Shown here: in pieces, positions 12,095 to 22,492 of the stretch
Layout: every line of letters begins with the position of its first letter
Position numbering within the stretch: position 1 is the stretch's first letter
Assembly (NCBI RefSeq): GCF_900747795.2
Contig: NC_041395.2
Span: 36,122,597 to 36,186,596 of the forward strand
Length of the DNA stretch: 64,000 nucleotides
Origin: Erpetoichthys calabaricus
Taxonomy: Eukaryota; Chordata; Cladistia; Polypteriformes; Polypteridae
Direction of reading: 5' to 3'
The notes under the pieces: generated by a model
Told to the model about the DNA's origin: nothing
Database searches by the model: none
What the model saw: only the letters and a program-made list of their open reading frames with translations
Translations under genes and position numbers: made by a program

Positions 12095-12160
12095 CTCGGG
12101 AATCGAACCTCGGACGTCAGCGCCAGGGGCGATGCCCCTAACGTTGCGCCACGGCGTGTG
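12095..12160 (-). promoter_or_regulatory. tRNA-like Pol III promoter (box A + box B)
   Basis: The minus strand reads TGGCGCAACGT (box A) then, 31 bp later, a perfect consensus box B, GGTTCGATTCC. The intervening AGGGGC...GCCCCT can form an arm. The promoter begins transcription upstream of the hammerhead, so a transcript would contain the ribozyme. Not a tRNA gene: no closed acceptor stem or clear anticodon arm. Confidence 0.7.
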
Positions 12161-12399
12161 GTTCATTTATTTGACAGCATGTAGATCGGGGTAATTACAT
12201 TCACGGCATTCGAAGTCTGTGTCACAATCTGATTGTATGGGTGGTTACCTACCAGGTAACGCTTGTGGTTGGCCAGCAATCTGCTAACATCCGCCACGGT
12301 GCCCTCAGTTTGTGAAGAGCAGATCATAGAATGGTTGAAATAGTTTACTGTCAAATAAATGCAAAGAGTACATGACACGTGTTTCGCCCTCATTCTGGG

Positions 12400-12439
<40 letters not shown>

Positions 12440-12527
12440 AACAAAAAACACATCTGAGATTATAAGCAGCATGTGACCCTGGTCAGGATAAACATGTTTG
12501 AAAAATGGATAGATTGATATATGCTGT

Positions 12528-13072
12528 ATATATCAACAACAACATTTTGTATATAGAACATTCTCATACAAATTGTGTAGCTCAAAGTGCTTTACAAGAT
12601 GAGAAAAGAACATTTATGTGAAACAAAAATAAGATTAGGCAATACTAAGTAACAAAGAATAATCTAAAAATCATATAGCCAGGAGGACAGAAAAAAAAAA
12701 CTCCAGATGGGCCGGAGGAAAAAAAAAAACAAAATTTGCAGGGATTCCAGGAGCCTTGATGAAAATGGTAATTCACTGCACATATAGCTTAACAGTAGCT
12801 ATGAGAATGCCATGTTAAAATAATATTTTTTAGCAGTTATTTGAAATGCTCCACCATATTAGCCTGGCAAATTTCTATCAGTAAACTATTTCAGATTTTT
12901 GGTGCATAACAACAGAAGACTGCCTCACCACTTCTTTTAAGTTTAACTCTTGAATTGTAAGCAGACACTCATTTGAAGGTCTAAAGTTACAATTTAGGGT
13001 GTAAGGTGACAGACATTCTAAAATATAGCACAAAGCGAGATTATTTAAGTCTCTGTAAACTATTAGCAGTAT
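12528..13072 (-). mobile_element. L2-like LINE, 3' part (split copy)
   Basis: It starts with ACAACAACATTTTGTATATA-type 3'-end sequence and the segment GTAGCTCAAAGTGCTTTACA. Its upstream part resumes at 15736 after an insertion flanked by ATTAGCAGTAT on both sides (13062-13072 and 15725-15735). Only the 3' untranslated region and the C-terminal remnant are in this part. Confidence 0.65.
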
Positions 13073-13089
13073 ATTTTCTTTTTCTGTCT

Positions 13090-13925
13090 TTTGCAAACCT
13101 CAAGTCCGCAATCTTGGTGTTATTTTTGACAGTAACCTCTCTTTTCAGAAACGGATTAATTCTGTAGTCAAGAGTTGCTTTTTTCAGCTTCGTCTTTTAG
13201 GTAAGATCAAGCCTTTTTTATCTTCTAGGGATCTTGAGAAAGCTACTCATACTTTTATCTTTTCTTACCTTTATTACTGCAACTCGCTGTATTCTGGGAT
13301 TAGGAAATCCCTGATATGCAGGTTACAATTGGTCCAGAATGCTGCTGCTCGCTGTCTGGTTGGGGCAAGAAAGTCTGATTCTGTTTGTCCTATTTTAGCT
13401 TCCTTACTCTGGCTGCCTGTCAGTTTTCAAATTGATTTTAAAATCTTGTTGCTAGTTTTTAAATCTTTACATGGCTTGCTTCTGCCTATTTATCTGAATT
13501 GTGTGCTTTACACCAGTCATCTAGAGTGCTTAGATCTTCTGGTCAGTTGTCTCTTGTTGTCCCTTGTACTAAGTGCAAAACTAAGGGGGACAGAGCGTTT
13601 GCAGCTGCTGCTCCTCGCCTGTGGAACTCTTTACCTCATTACATAAAGAAGTCATCTACAACTGAACTGTTCAAAATAAGATTAAAGACTCATTTCAATT
13701 CACTTGCTTTCTGTGACCTTCAGTAATACTGATGGTTTCCTTATTGTGATTATATAGTCTTACTTCTACTTATTATTTATTTTATTTATGTTCGTCTATT
13801 TTATTTCTATTTATGTTATTTATGTTAATTGTATGTTTTTTCTTCTTTTATTGTAAAGAACTTTGGCCACAGCATTTCTATGTTGTTTTAAATGTGCTAT
13901 ATAAATAAATTGACATCAACACTGA
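13090..13925 (+). mobile_element. L2/Rex1-like LINE 3' end, 5'-truncated
   Basis: Plus-strand C-terminal reverse transcriptase region: VRNLGVIFDSNLSFQ, HTFIFSYLYYCNSLYSG, RLQLVQNAAARCLVGA, LLWLPVSFQIDFKILL and LHGLLLPIYL. A 3' untranslated region ends TGTGCTATATAAATAAATTG, a tail shared by fish L2-type LINEs. A stop or shift occurs near 13500 and 13640. Part of a compound insertion in the minus-strand LINE. Confidence 0.8.
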
Positions 13926-15724
13926 CATTTTGAAAAAAACATTTTATTGAATTTATTATAGGCAAGTAACATTCCATACAAGCAAGTCAAACTTGACAAA
14001 TCTAAGTTCAAATCAATCCCCCCCCCCCCCCCCCCCCCATGAGAAAGAGAACTAGGCCAACAGACAGAGTAAAACTTTAAGAGTAGGAAAAGAAGGGAGG
14101 AAAATCCTTTTCCCTAGTTTAAATGCTTATTCTAAAATTTTATTGAATAGATCCTGCCAGGTTTTAAAAAACGTTTTTCACAGCTCTTGTAAGTGAGAAT
14201 TTGATTTTTTCCAATTTCAAATAGTATATAATATCAATTACCCACCAAGGCTATCTGATAGGCATTTAACGATTTTGGTCCAGAATGATGTTAATTTGGT
14301 GCAGGCCCAAAACATGCGACCCAGTTAGGCTGGAGTGTGATTGTAACCTTTGCAGGCTGGATCTTGCCCTGGATACATTTAGGACAATTTTAAAAAAGAC
14401 AGATGTGCTCAGTAAAAGATTTTATATTGAATAATATCATGCTTTGCGCATATGGAGCTCGAGTGAATTCTGCATATGGCTGCCTTCCACTCCTTGTCTG
14501 AAATGTTGAGTGAGAGATCCTTTTCCCACTGTATTCTGGGATCTTTAAAAGGGAGGGACTTTAAAATGCTGTCTGAGTCCTCAAGACTGAGGACAATATT
14601 TCTTCCAGAATAGATGTAGGTGGGAGGTGAGGAAAATTGGGCTGGTTTTGTTTAGCAAAGTTTCTAATTTGGAGGTAGTGAAAGAGCTGTTTTGATGGAA
14701 AGTTAAATTTGGAGTGTAATTGTTTGTAGGATGGATGTGAAGATGTCGTCTATGTACAAATCTCTAAGTGATTTAATTCCGTATGTTTTTGCAAACATTA
14801 AAAGCGGAGTATGTTTGAGAGGGTGGAAAAAGGTGGTTATCGTGCAGAGGTGCCACAGATAAAAGCTTCTCTATCTTAAAAAACATCCTACATTGGTTCC
14901 GTATTCTGAGTGAATGAAGCACAATTGGGTTGTTAGTATATCACTGATAACTCATATTTAATGGGGTACAAAGACAAGGAATATAAAGAAGTACTGCAGG
15001 ATTTTATTTCTATTGTGGACCAAGCCTGTGTATGTTCATCTATTTGTGTCAAAGTGCAGGTTTTTATAGTTTATATATTTGCCCCCCAGTAATAAAACTG
15101 AAAGTTAGGTAGAACCATGCCACCTTCCACCTTAGGTCTTATTAGGAATGCCCTTTGGATGCGTGGATGTTTTGAATTCCAAATAAATGAGGTAATGATT
15201 GAATCTAATGTCTTAAAAAATTATTTATTATTGGATATTGTAATGCTTTGAAATAGAAAAAGAAGCTTGGGGAGGATATTCATCTTAAAAAAGTTAATTC
15301 TTCCAACTAAAGTGAGGTGAAGGGTAGACCATCTATGAAAGTCTTGCTTAAAGTTTTTCCATGCAGACAGCAAAAGTGTGTTGATAAAGAGCTTTGTGTT
15401 TTCTTGTGATGTTTACCCCTAGGTACTTAAACTGATCTGCCATGATAAAAGGGAAGGTATCCAATCTAATATTGTGTGCTAGAACACACTTTTATTCAAA
15501 TTAATTTTGAGTCCAGAAATCTTTTGAAATTCTGCTAGTGCTGTTAGGACTGCAGGTGCAGTTATTTGTGACTCTGATATATATAGTACCATATCATCTG
15601 CATATAGTGATATTTTCTGTTCAAGTTCTTCTCTGATAATCCCCTTTATCTCATAAGCATTTCGAAAGTGAACTGCCAGTGGCTCAAAGGCGATTGCAAA
15701 AAGCAGTGGTGACAAGGGGCATCC
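13926..15724 (-). mobile_element. L1-clade LINE fragment, 5'-truncated
   Basis: The minus strand encodes L1-type reverse transcriptase: MSPLLFAIAFEPLAVHFRNA, ISLYADDMVLYIS and SGLKINLNKSVF (15479-15715). A decayed continuation (FKYLGVN-like, WSTLHLTLVGRIN-like) follows toward 14200. A poly-C run lies at 14018-14038. The AADDM/LKIN motifs place it with L1/Tx1, unlike the Jockey-group copies around it. The 5' break at 15724 coincides with an 11-bp target duplication. Confidence 0.75.
14018..14038 (+). repeat. Poly-C run (21 bp)
   Basis: Uninterrupted C tract within the L1 fragment, G-rich on the coding (minus) strand of the element; capable of G-quadruplex formation in the L1 3' region. Confidence 0.9.
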
Positions 15725-15735
15725 ATTAGCAGTAT

Positions 15736-16140
15736 TTTAAAGTCAATTCTGAATGGCATGGGTAACCAATGTAATAACATCAAAACTGGAGAGATGTGCT
15801 CAGATATCATGTTCTTAGTTAAGATTCTGGCAGCTGCATTCTGCACTAGTTACAAACGATTGATGTCTTTCTAGGGTAGTTGTGAAAGGAGTACATTACA
15901 GTAATCTACTCGACTAAAAACAAAAGCGTGAACTAACTTTTCGGCATCTTGCAGAATTATAAGGGATCTCATTTTTGCTATACTCCTTAAGTGAAAAAAT
16001 GCTGTCCCAGTAATCTAATTGATAAAATTTAGGTCAGAGTCAATAATTAGAAATTTAGGGTAAATGGTATCGATTTAGGATTTGACATGAAAAGCAAGCA
16101 TTGGCAATTTGCCTGCCTTATTTCTCCCCGTGCTAGAAGA
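15736..16140 (-). mobile_element. L2-like LINE, upstream part (split copy)
   Basis: The minus strand reads DSDLNFINQITGTAFFHLRS, MRSLIILQDAEKLVHAFVFS, RVDYCNVLLSQLP, then QNAAARILTKNMISEHISPV and LHWLPMPFRIDFKILL. Stops replace the residue after SQLP and the Gln of RLQLV. It is the upstream continuation of the piece at 12528-13072. Confidence 0.75.
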
Positions 16141-16389
16141 TTGCTGTTGAGAACAATGCTAGATCCACTGCCGTGTAATTTCAGAATCAGTATCAGTGAA
16201 AGCTGTATCAATGTCTCGAGCACTCATTTTTTCATTTGCATCATGTGACAGCTGCAGTCACTGCAGCTTTCTGCTCCCAGTAGCATCTGAATGTATTATG
16301 AGAACTGTTCCAGTTCTGTAAGTTTGTGCTCTGCTGGTTCCAGTAGAGCTCAATTTGAAAACAAGCCTGTAGATGGTTCATTTCAATTA

Positions 16390-16931
16390 CCATATATACT
16401 CGAGTATAAGCCGACCCGAATATAAGCCGGGGTACCTAATTTTACCTACAAAAACTGGAAAAACTTATTGACTCGTGTATAAGCCTAGGGTGGGAAATGC
16501 AGCAGCTATTGGTAAGTTTAAATAATCAAAATAAATATCAATAAAATTACTGTACATTAATTGAGGCATCAGTAGGTTAAATGTTTTTGAGTATTTATTT
16601 CAAAGAAAAACAGTAAACTAGCTCTGTAAGTAGAGAAGAGGGTCAACAAAAACAATATGGTATCTCTCTCTCACGTGTGTGTGTGTGTCTCTCTCGCGCG
16701 CGCGCATGTGTGTGTCTTTCTCTCTCTCTTCTCGCGCGTGTCTCTCTCTCTCTCGCACGCGCACGTGCGTGTGTGTGTGTGTGTCTCTCTCTCTCTCTCT
16801 CTCTCTGTACACTCCAGCTTTCTGTCGGGTTGGCGGGGGCAGTGGGACCTGACTCAAATATAAGAAGAGGGTGATGTTTTTCAGCACATTTTGGGTGCTG
16901 AAACACTCGGCTTATATTCGAGTATATACGG
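16390..16931. mobile_element. MITE with TA target duplication (Tc1/mariner-like)
   Basis: Ends CCATATATACTCGAGTATAA (16390) and CCGTATATACTCGAATATAA (complement at 16931) are 20+ bp inverted repeats with two mismatches, flanked by TA on both sides. A TA duplication is the Tc1/mariner signature; superfamily is otherwise inferred. The interior carries a TG/TC/CG dinucleotide mosaic. Confidence 0.75.
16662..16806. repeat. Mixed TC/TG/CG dinucleotide tract
   Basis: Alternating blocks of TC, TG and CGCG units, including two GTGTGT and two CGCGCG runs. Alternating purine-pyrimidine runs favour Z-DNA; apparent reading frames here are artefacts of the repeat. Confidence 0.85.
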
Positions 16932-17670
16932 TATATCGTAATGTCATACAATTCACAGCTCAGGGCTACATTTTGTGTTGGAACTATTTTGTGAAAAATA
17001 CAACAAAATTTGTTTCATTTCTAATATTATACCAAAATTAACAGAAAAAACGAAGTGTTGGGGCCAAGAGTGAGATCCCCATTTAATACATAGAAAGTAT
17101 CTTTAAAAAGAATATAACAAAAAAGTAAGTCAAGTCCTAGAAAAGAAGGCTTCTCTTTTGGAGAGATATGCTTCAAGTCATGAAGGTATGTCTTCCTCTG
17201 AAGCAGGTTTGCTAATGAACCCCAACTTCTGATGACAGGTTTGTTTAAATACGGTCTGGACTGGAAGGTGCAGAAGTTTTGGGAGGTGGACATTAGTGGT
17301 CAGTGTTCTTAAGTGACTTTCTCTACTGTTCTAAAGGCAAAACAGGAAATGTGATTACTGAGTATGTCAGTAATGTGACCCTTTCCCTGAATTTATACCT
17401 TGACAGAGCCTGTAAAATGATCCTGCATCTCCCATATAGGACTAGGTTATTTATATATATTTATAAAAATGAATAAGGTCTAAGCTAATCTCCAGAACAG
17501 ACCTGACCTTCCTTATTAACTTATTGAGTCTGTTGTTATCAACTTTTCTTTTCTTTTTCCACTGCCCCAAAATATTATTCAATTAAAGAGCACCCTGAGA
17601 AATAGAGTCATTATTATACCCAGTATCTACCAAAAGTGAAAAGGAAAGGAAGTATGGCTACTACAATAAG
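16932..17670. other. Interval without recognisable gene
   Basis: A minus-strand 88-codon frame (17027-17293) has no motif I recognise and no splice context. Nothing else is supported. Confidence 0.5.
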
Positions 17671-17985
17671 ATGGCATAGTGGTACAGTAATTGGCACTCC
17701 TGAATTACTTTTCCAGTGACTTGACTTTGAATCCCACTTGAGTCACTGTTTTTGTGAAATTTGCACCTTGTTTTTTATATACCAATAATATGGATGTCTA
17801 TTGGCAACTGTAAATTGTCTCAGTGGATGTGTGTGCTTAGGGGTGTTTTTGTGCGTGTGTATGTGTGTGTGACTATGCCCTGCAATGCTATCTTATTCAC
17901 AACGAGCCCGTGTAGTGTACTTAAGGCTACCAGCATAGCCAGTGGCTCCCAAGGTGGGCTCTAAAAATGCATGAGATATAAATAA
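17671..17985 (+). mobile_element. tRNA-derived SINE, diverged
   Basis: ATGGCATAGTGGTACAGTAA then TTTGAATCCCACTTGAG gives box A- and box B-like sites. The body follows the pattern of the better-preserved SINE at 46803 (TGGATGTGTGTGCTTAGGGG, CCCTGCAATG, GGCTCCCAAGG). Confidence 0.65.
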
Positions 17986-18679
17986 AAGGCTGAATAAAGT
18001 AGAAAAGGTGTCTACAACATATAACTTGCAGGAAAACAAGGAGGGGTGAGGAAATGTTTATAAGTATTTTGTCTAAAATGTTAACTTGCATTATAAGGAA
18101 AATAAAAAAAGTGAAATGGAAAATGATGTAGTTGTAACAATTAAAGAAAAAAGAAGTTGAAAGGGTTTTTTTTAGTTTACCTTTGCAAATATGGAAGCAG
18201 CTTTCTGCTAAAAGTAGAAAAACAAAAATAGAAATGTAGTAAGCAGTAAGTGACTACTGCTGTAAACGCACACCAGGTGGTGCTCTCGACTACGATGAGG
18301 CAATCAAGAGATATACTAGAGATTAGCTGGTGTTTTCCTTTTTTTATTCAAAATATTAGGACAGTGAAAGAACTGTCCTAAGTTGTTTTACAGGGGAAGG
18401 GTTAAACATGAGGTAAAGGGGGAAAAAGAAGAACAAGAAAAAGAAATGAAAATAGATGAAAACATAAAACTGCATTAAGCAGAGTTAAAAATGGAAGAGA
18501 GAAAGGCCTCAAAAATGAGAATACAATGCTGAAGATGTGCACAAGGTGGCACTCTTGAGCTTTTATTGCCTTAACTGCTGTGTGCCAGTAGTTGTTGGTT
18601 GTAGTGATGTAGACATATTGTTCTTGTAGTCACAGCTCAGCCTTAGGATAGCTATAGAATTCAACAGTCAAGGAGAAGG
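17986..18679. other. Purine-rich interval, no gene recognised
   Basis: A/G-rich sequence. CACCAGGTGGTGCTCTCGAC (18270) and CACAAGGTGGCACTCTTGAG (18540) are two similar motifs about 270 bp apart, possibly 5' regions of the CR1-type LINE that follows. Confidence 0.4.
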
Positions 18680-20200
18680 TGAAGAGCGTCAGGAACATTA
18701 AGAGCAAACTAAAATATATAGATAATGAAATAATAAATGCTCTGAATTTGTTTCTTTCTGAGATTTACATACTTGCAGAAGTTGAAAATCTTAAGGAGGA
18801 ACTTACTGATTTAGAAATTATAGAGAATTATGTTGCTTAGATTCAAAATGCTGTAATCAAACTAATCCCCAGGACCAGATAACTAAGGAGATTATTTGTT
18901 ATTTTTTAAAAATCACTGCATACTGGGATGATTCTGAAGGACTGGAAGCTAGATGATCCCATTATTTTAAAAAGGTGATCAGGCTGATGTAAATAACTAC
19001 AGTATAGGTCATTATTATTACAGGGAAATTATTACAGAAAAGACAGAGTAGCACATGTCAAGAACAGAATTATTAGCAAATAGTCAACATGGGTTCAGAT
19101 GAGGAATGTTTCACTAATATGTTGGAGTTCTATGAGGAAGCAACAGAAGCATATGATAAGAGAGGTACATATGATATTATTTATCTTGATTTTTCAGAAA
19201 GCATTTGGTAAAGTCCTAGATGAAAGGTTAGTGATCAAACTAAAAGAAATGGGAATTCAATGTGTCTAGCTGAGTGCAAAATAGTCTTAAACCCTGGGAG
19301 CAAAGAGTTATGGTAAGAATAACTTTTTCAAAATTAATTGATGTTAAATGATTATGTATCAGGACTGTTCTTGTTAATATATAAAAATTCTGGAAAGAAA
19401 AACAAATAACAAGCTGGTTAAATTTGCAGATGACACCAAAGTAGGTCTAGTGGCAGATAATGTAGAATCATCTGAATCATTACTAAAGGATTTGAACAGC
19501 ATACAGCCTTGAGCAGATCTGTGGTAGATTAAATGTAATGTAAGTAAATATAAGTTATCACACATAGGAAGTAAAAGTGTTAGATTTAATTACACAGTAG
19601 GAGGACTGAAACTTGAAAGTACAAATAATGAGAAGGAACCTGGGAATCATAGTGGACTAGACACTGTCTACCTCCAGATGGTGAACAGAAGCCATTAGGA
19701 AGACTAATAAAATATTAGGTTATATAGCATCGTATATAAAGTATTAATCGAGTGAAATTATGCTTAAGCTTGATAATGCAGTGGGGAGGGCTCTTCTGGA
19801 GTACTGGGTGCAGTTTTGGGCTCCATTTTTCAAAAAAGACACAGCAGCACTAGAGAAAGAACAGTGCAGAGACACTAAGCTGATTCAGAGACTGTGGCAT
19901 ATAATAAAGATTTCAGAAGTTGAACTTGTTTAGTTTAAGCAAAAGAAAATCAAGAGCTGGCATGACTGAAGTTTGTAAAATTAGAAAATGAATTAGTACA
20001 GGAAATCCTAGTTAACACTTTTAAATTAAGTTCACATATTTTGCACAAATCTTGCAAAGTTTTTCTTCTCACAGTGAACGATAGACATTTGAAATAAATT
20101 ACCAAGTAATTTATTGGAGAGTTTAGGAACTTTCAAATCTTGATTTGATATTATTTTGTAAAAAATAGCTGAATAGGACTGGCAAACGTTTTTGAGATGA
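18680..20200 (+). mobile_element. CR1-type LINE, decayed
   Basis: Plus-strand relic: KLVKFADDTKVGLVADN-like, LDSIQ, KVLHIGSKSVRFNYTVGGLK-like, KEPGNHSGLDTV, KTNKILGY, ALLEYWVQFWAPFFKKDTAA and LEK.QC. This order matches the palm-to-C-terminal part of CR1 reverse transcriptase. Many stops and shifts; clearly dead. Related copies at 43555 and 56515. Confidence 0.75.
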
Positions 20201-20335
20201 ATTGTCTGTTATAGTAGGTTTCATTTGATTTGTTTACTTGCTCAGAGTCATATCGTGGAGATTAGTGAAACTGCCAGCTTGTAATTTTATTTGACACCTT
20301 ACGTTGAAAAGATTTGTGCAAGAATTTTTACACCG

Positions 20336-20668
20336 TCATTCCATCCATCAGTATTCTGAATTCACTCAATCTGATTCTGGGGCAGAAGTCTATCCAGGCA
20401 GTCTATCTAAGACAGTCTATCCAGGCAGCAAACAGCACTGGCCAGGAAGCCACACTAGAAGGGAGACCAGACTGTAGGGCAAAAGTGTCACTGTCAGAAC
20501 GATGTAAACCTGTCAGCCATGTCTTTGAGAAATAAGAAAAAAAAACAAAGTACTTGGAAGATATGAGAGACACCTGTAAATTCTACACAGGCAGTGACGA
20601 CGCCTAGACTTGAACTCAGTCTCCTGGACCTATGAGACAGCAGCACTAACTGCTGGTCCACCACAAGC
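20336..20668 (-). mobile_element. tRNA-derived SINE (minus)
   Basis: The minus strand starts GCTTGTGGTGGACCAGCAGT with box A, then GAGTTCAAGTCTAGGCG as a degraded box B, and ends TGATGGATGG, the usual SINE tail. An internal direct duplication of AGTCTATCCAGGCAGTCTAT-type sequence lies at 20388-20429. Confidence 0.6.
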
Positions 20669-20701
20669 ATTTTATATGTACATTTTAATTTTCTCATATT
20701 T

Positions 20702-20821
20702 TGATTGGGGCATTGCTGAGATCATTGAAATTGCTTAGGGTTACACAGAGAGTCAGTGATGGGGGATTCACTCTGTAACTCTGTGATTTGCAATACAACA
20801 TCTTAGCCACTAAGCCACACT
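20702..20821 (-). mobile_element. Old tRNA-like SINE head (minus)
   Basis: The minus strand reads AGTGTGGCTTAGTGGCTAAG with a box A-like core and GAGTGAATCCCCC as a weak box B. Highly diverged. Confidence 0.4.
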
Positions 20822-20927
20822 TTCTTATAAAATACTGGCAATGGATACATAAACTTGTAAAGGAAAAGTCCCCACAAGAGAAAGACTGGACTGTCTATCA
20901 CTCAAGAAGGTTTTTGGTATAATCCAT

Positions 20928-21509
20928 TGTAAACAAAATGGACGCTTGGTGGCATTATTGCCCACCTTTTCCCCAATAGACAGACGCTCTGGACAAAGGC
21001 TAAAAGGACTAAGAAGACTTTTAATAGTAATATTATAGTGTCTCCAAAGCACCACAGACACAATAAACACAACAGTAAAGTAATATTAATTCCTAATTTC
21101 TCCTCCACACCTCCCAGCGAGCTCTGTCCTAGTACCTCCCAACTCCGGCTCGCTTGCTGGGTTTCCACCAGTCCTTTATATAGTCCTTGACCCGGAAGTG
21201 CTTCTATTCTTCCTCCCATGTGACTTGCCAGCACTTCAGGGTCAGCTGCAAAATTCAGGTTTTAATCAACCCGGAAGTACTTCGTAGCTTCCATTGTTGT
21301 AGTCCATTAGTACTTCTGGGCTAGGTGAGAATTTGTTCTCCCACCAACTTCCCACAGTGTCCCCTGGTGGCACCCACTGTACCCAGCAGGGCTGTGCTGC
21401 TGAACTCCAAGTCCCATAGTGCCCTGTAGTGTCTTTGATAAGCTGCCTTCCCCCATCTTTCCATTACTGGGGCGTCCCGGACGGGATAAACTGCCGGCCG
21501 TCCCTTACA
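20928..21509 (-). mobile_element. Solo-LTR-like relic, Gypsy-type (fossil)
   Basis: A 582-bp unit on the minus strand with TG...CA ends (TGTAAGGG to TTTGTTTACA) and 4-bp CCAT duplications at 20924-20927 and 21510-21513. A TATA-like GACTATATAAAGG and a downstream AATAAA-type region are in the order expected of an LTR. Related units lie at 37818, 48446, 58261 and 62254. No internal coding region is attached, so it is read as a solo LTR. A 4-bp duplication fits Gypsy-type elements (inference). Confidence 0.65.
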
Positions 21510-21529
21510 CCATACATTATCAATACACA

Positions 21530-21742
21530 ACATGTCCAATCTATGACTGTGCCTATTTTGGCACCAAAGGACACAGTGCAGGTCTCTGGGCCAGTCTAGT
21601 GTTGCCTGGCAGCCTACCATGGGATGTGATTGAAAGTTCAGAGTATCTACAGAAACATTCACAGACAGTGATCGGAATGGACTCTGGAGCTTCAAGGCAG
21701 CAGTGTTAGCCATTGTCCTACCATGCCTCCCAGCCACAGTGT
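21530..21742 (-). mobile_element. tRNA-derived SINE fragment (minus)
   Basis: The minus strand begins GGCTGGGAGGCATGGTAGGA and CAATGGCTAACACTGCTGCC (box A region) with GAGTCCATTCCGATC at the box B position. The body matches the window's main SINE family. Confidence 0.6.
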
Positions 21743-22194
21743 AATGAAATGATTATTAAGAAAAGAATTAAATTGAAATATAAGGTGAAGTTTTATATTA
21801 GTGTACTTCTTGACTGCCTTTGTGAAGCACCTGTACATTTTAATATGTAATGTGTCTGTAAATATAATAGAACATCTTCACACGTTTTTCTTAACGACCA
21901 TATCATGTTGTGTTCTACAAGTCATGACATATTTGTTACAGCTTGTCACACTATGTTTCTTTCAGATATTTCTTACCGTTTGAGGTGAAGGTCTTCCTGC
22001 CATAACACTGCGTCAAGGCATGAAGGATATGAGGTTCATCTTTTCGGTAATGCGGTGTCACAATCCTGTCTGCTTGTAATATCATGTTGTGGAGCCTTTA
22101 CAAAATTAGGAACATTACAAAAAGAGGTCTTCCTCAAGAAAATAAAAACTCAATAATCTTATATTCTGTCATATTATGGTTTGTTACTATATAT

Positions 22195-22492
22195 TAGAGA
22201 AATTGGGCACTGCAATAAATAGCTTTTCATAACCTTTGTTTAAATCCTGTCTGCATGTTCTCCCCTTGTACGCAGTCACCTTGTCCCAAAGACTTGTGGT
22301 TTAACATGAATCATGGTCTCACTGAGTGAGTATGCCCTTGAACAGACTGGCGTCCCGTCTGGAGTCAGTTACAACCTTGTACTCTCTTTTGCCAGGATAG
22401 ACTTCTTTTAATCACAAAACTTTATTTGCCTAAACAAGGTAACAATTAGCCCTGAATTAGTGGGTTGGGTAGATAATGGAATGATGGATGGA
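22195..22492 (+). mobile_element. tRNA-derived SINE, 5' part degraded
   Basis: CTGTCTGCATGTTCTCCCCT, CAGTCACCTTGTCCCAAAGA, then AGACTGGCGTCCCGTCTGGA and the tail GATGGATGGATGG follow the SINE consensus order seen at 46803-47110. Confidence 0.6.

Larger units (their letters stand above)
11861..12404 (-). mobile_element. Tandem (338-bp period) Pol III-promoter/hammerhead retroelement
   Basis: Two direct copies, 11861-12198 (complete) and 12199-12404 (partial), are offset by exactly 338 bp and nearly identical. In minus orientation the complete unit holds a tRNA-like head (box A at 12141-12151, box B GGTTCGATTCC at 12099-12109), a hammerhead ribozyme core (12030-12075), a unique body of about 170 bp and a junction to a TA tract. 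The partial unit starts inside the ribozyme core. Pol III-driven SINE-like repeats with hammerheads are known from Schistosoma (Sm-alpha), and hammerheads occur in Penelope-like elements and retrozymes. A vertebrate unit of this layout is not one I can name. No protein-coding frame is present, so it would depend on a partner reverse transcriptase. Confidence 0.75.

Noticed and set aside
12163-12453. 96-codon frame across the ribozyme element
   Set aside because: It starts in a TA repeat and reads a non-coding Pol III-type element; the second copy has a different frame length.
16618-16951. Arg/Glu/Thr/His-rich frames
   Set aside because: Translation of the TC/TG dinucleotide mosaic in a MITE.
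17027-17293. 88-codon minus-strand frame
   Set aside because: No recognisable motif, no splice or promoter context; consistent with chance in AT-rich DNA.
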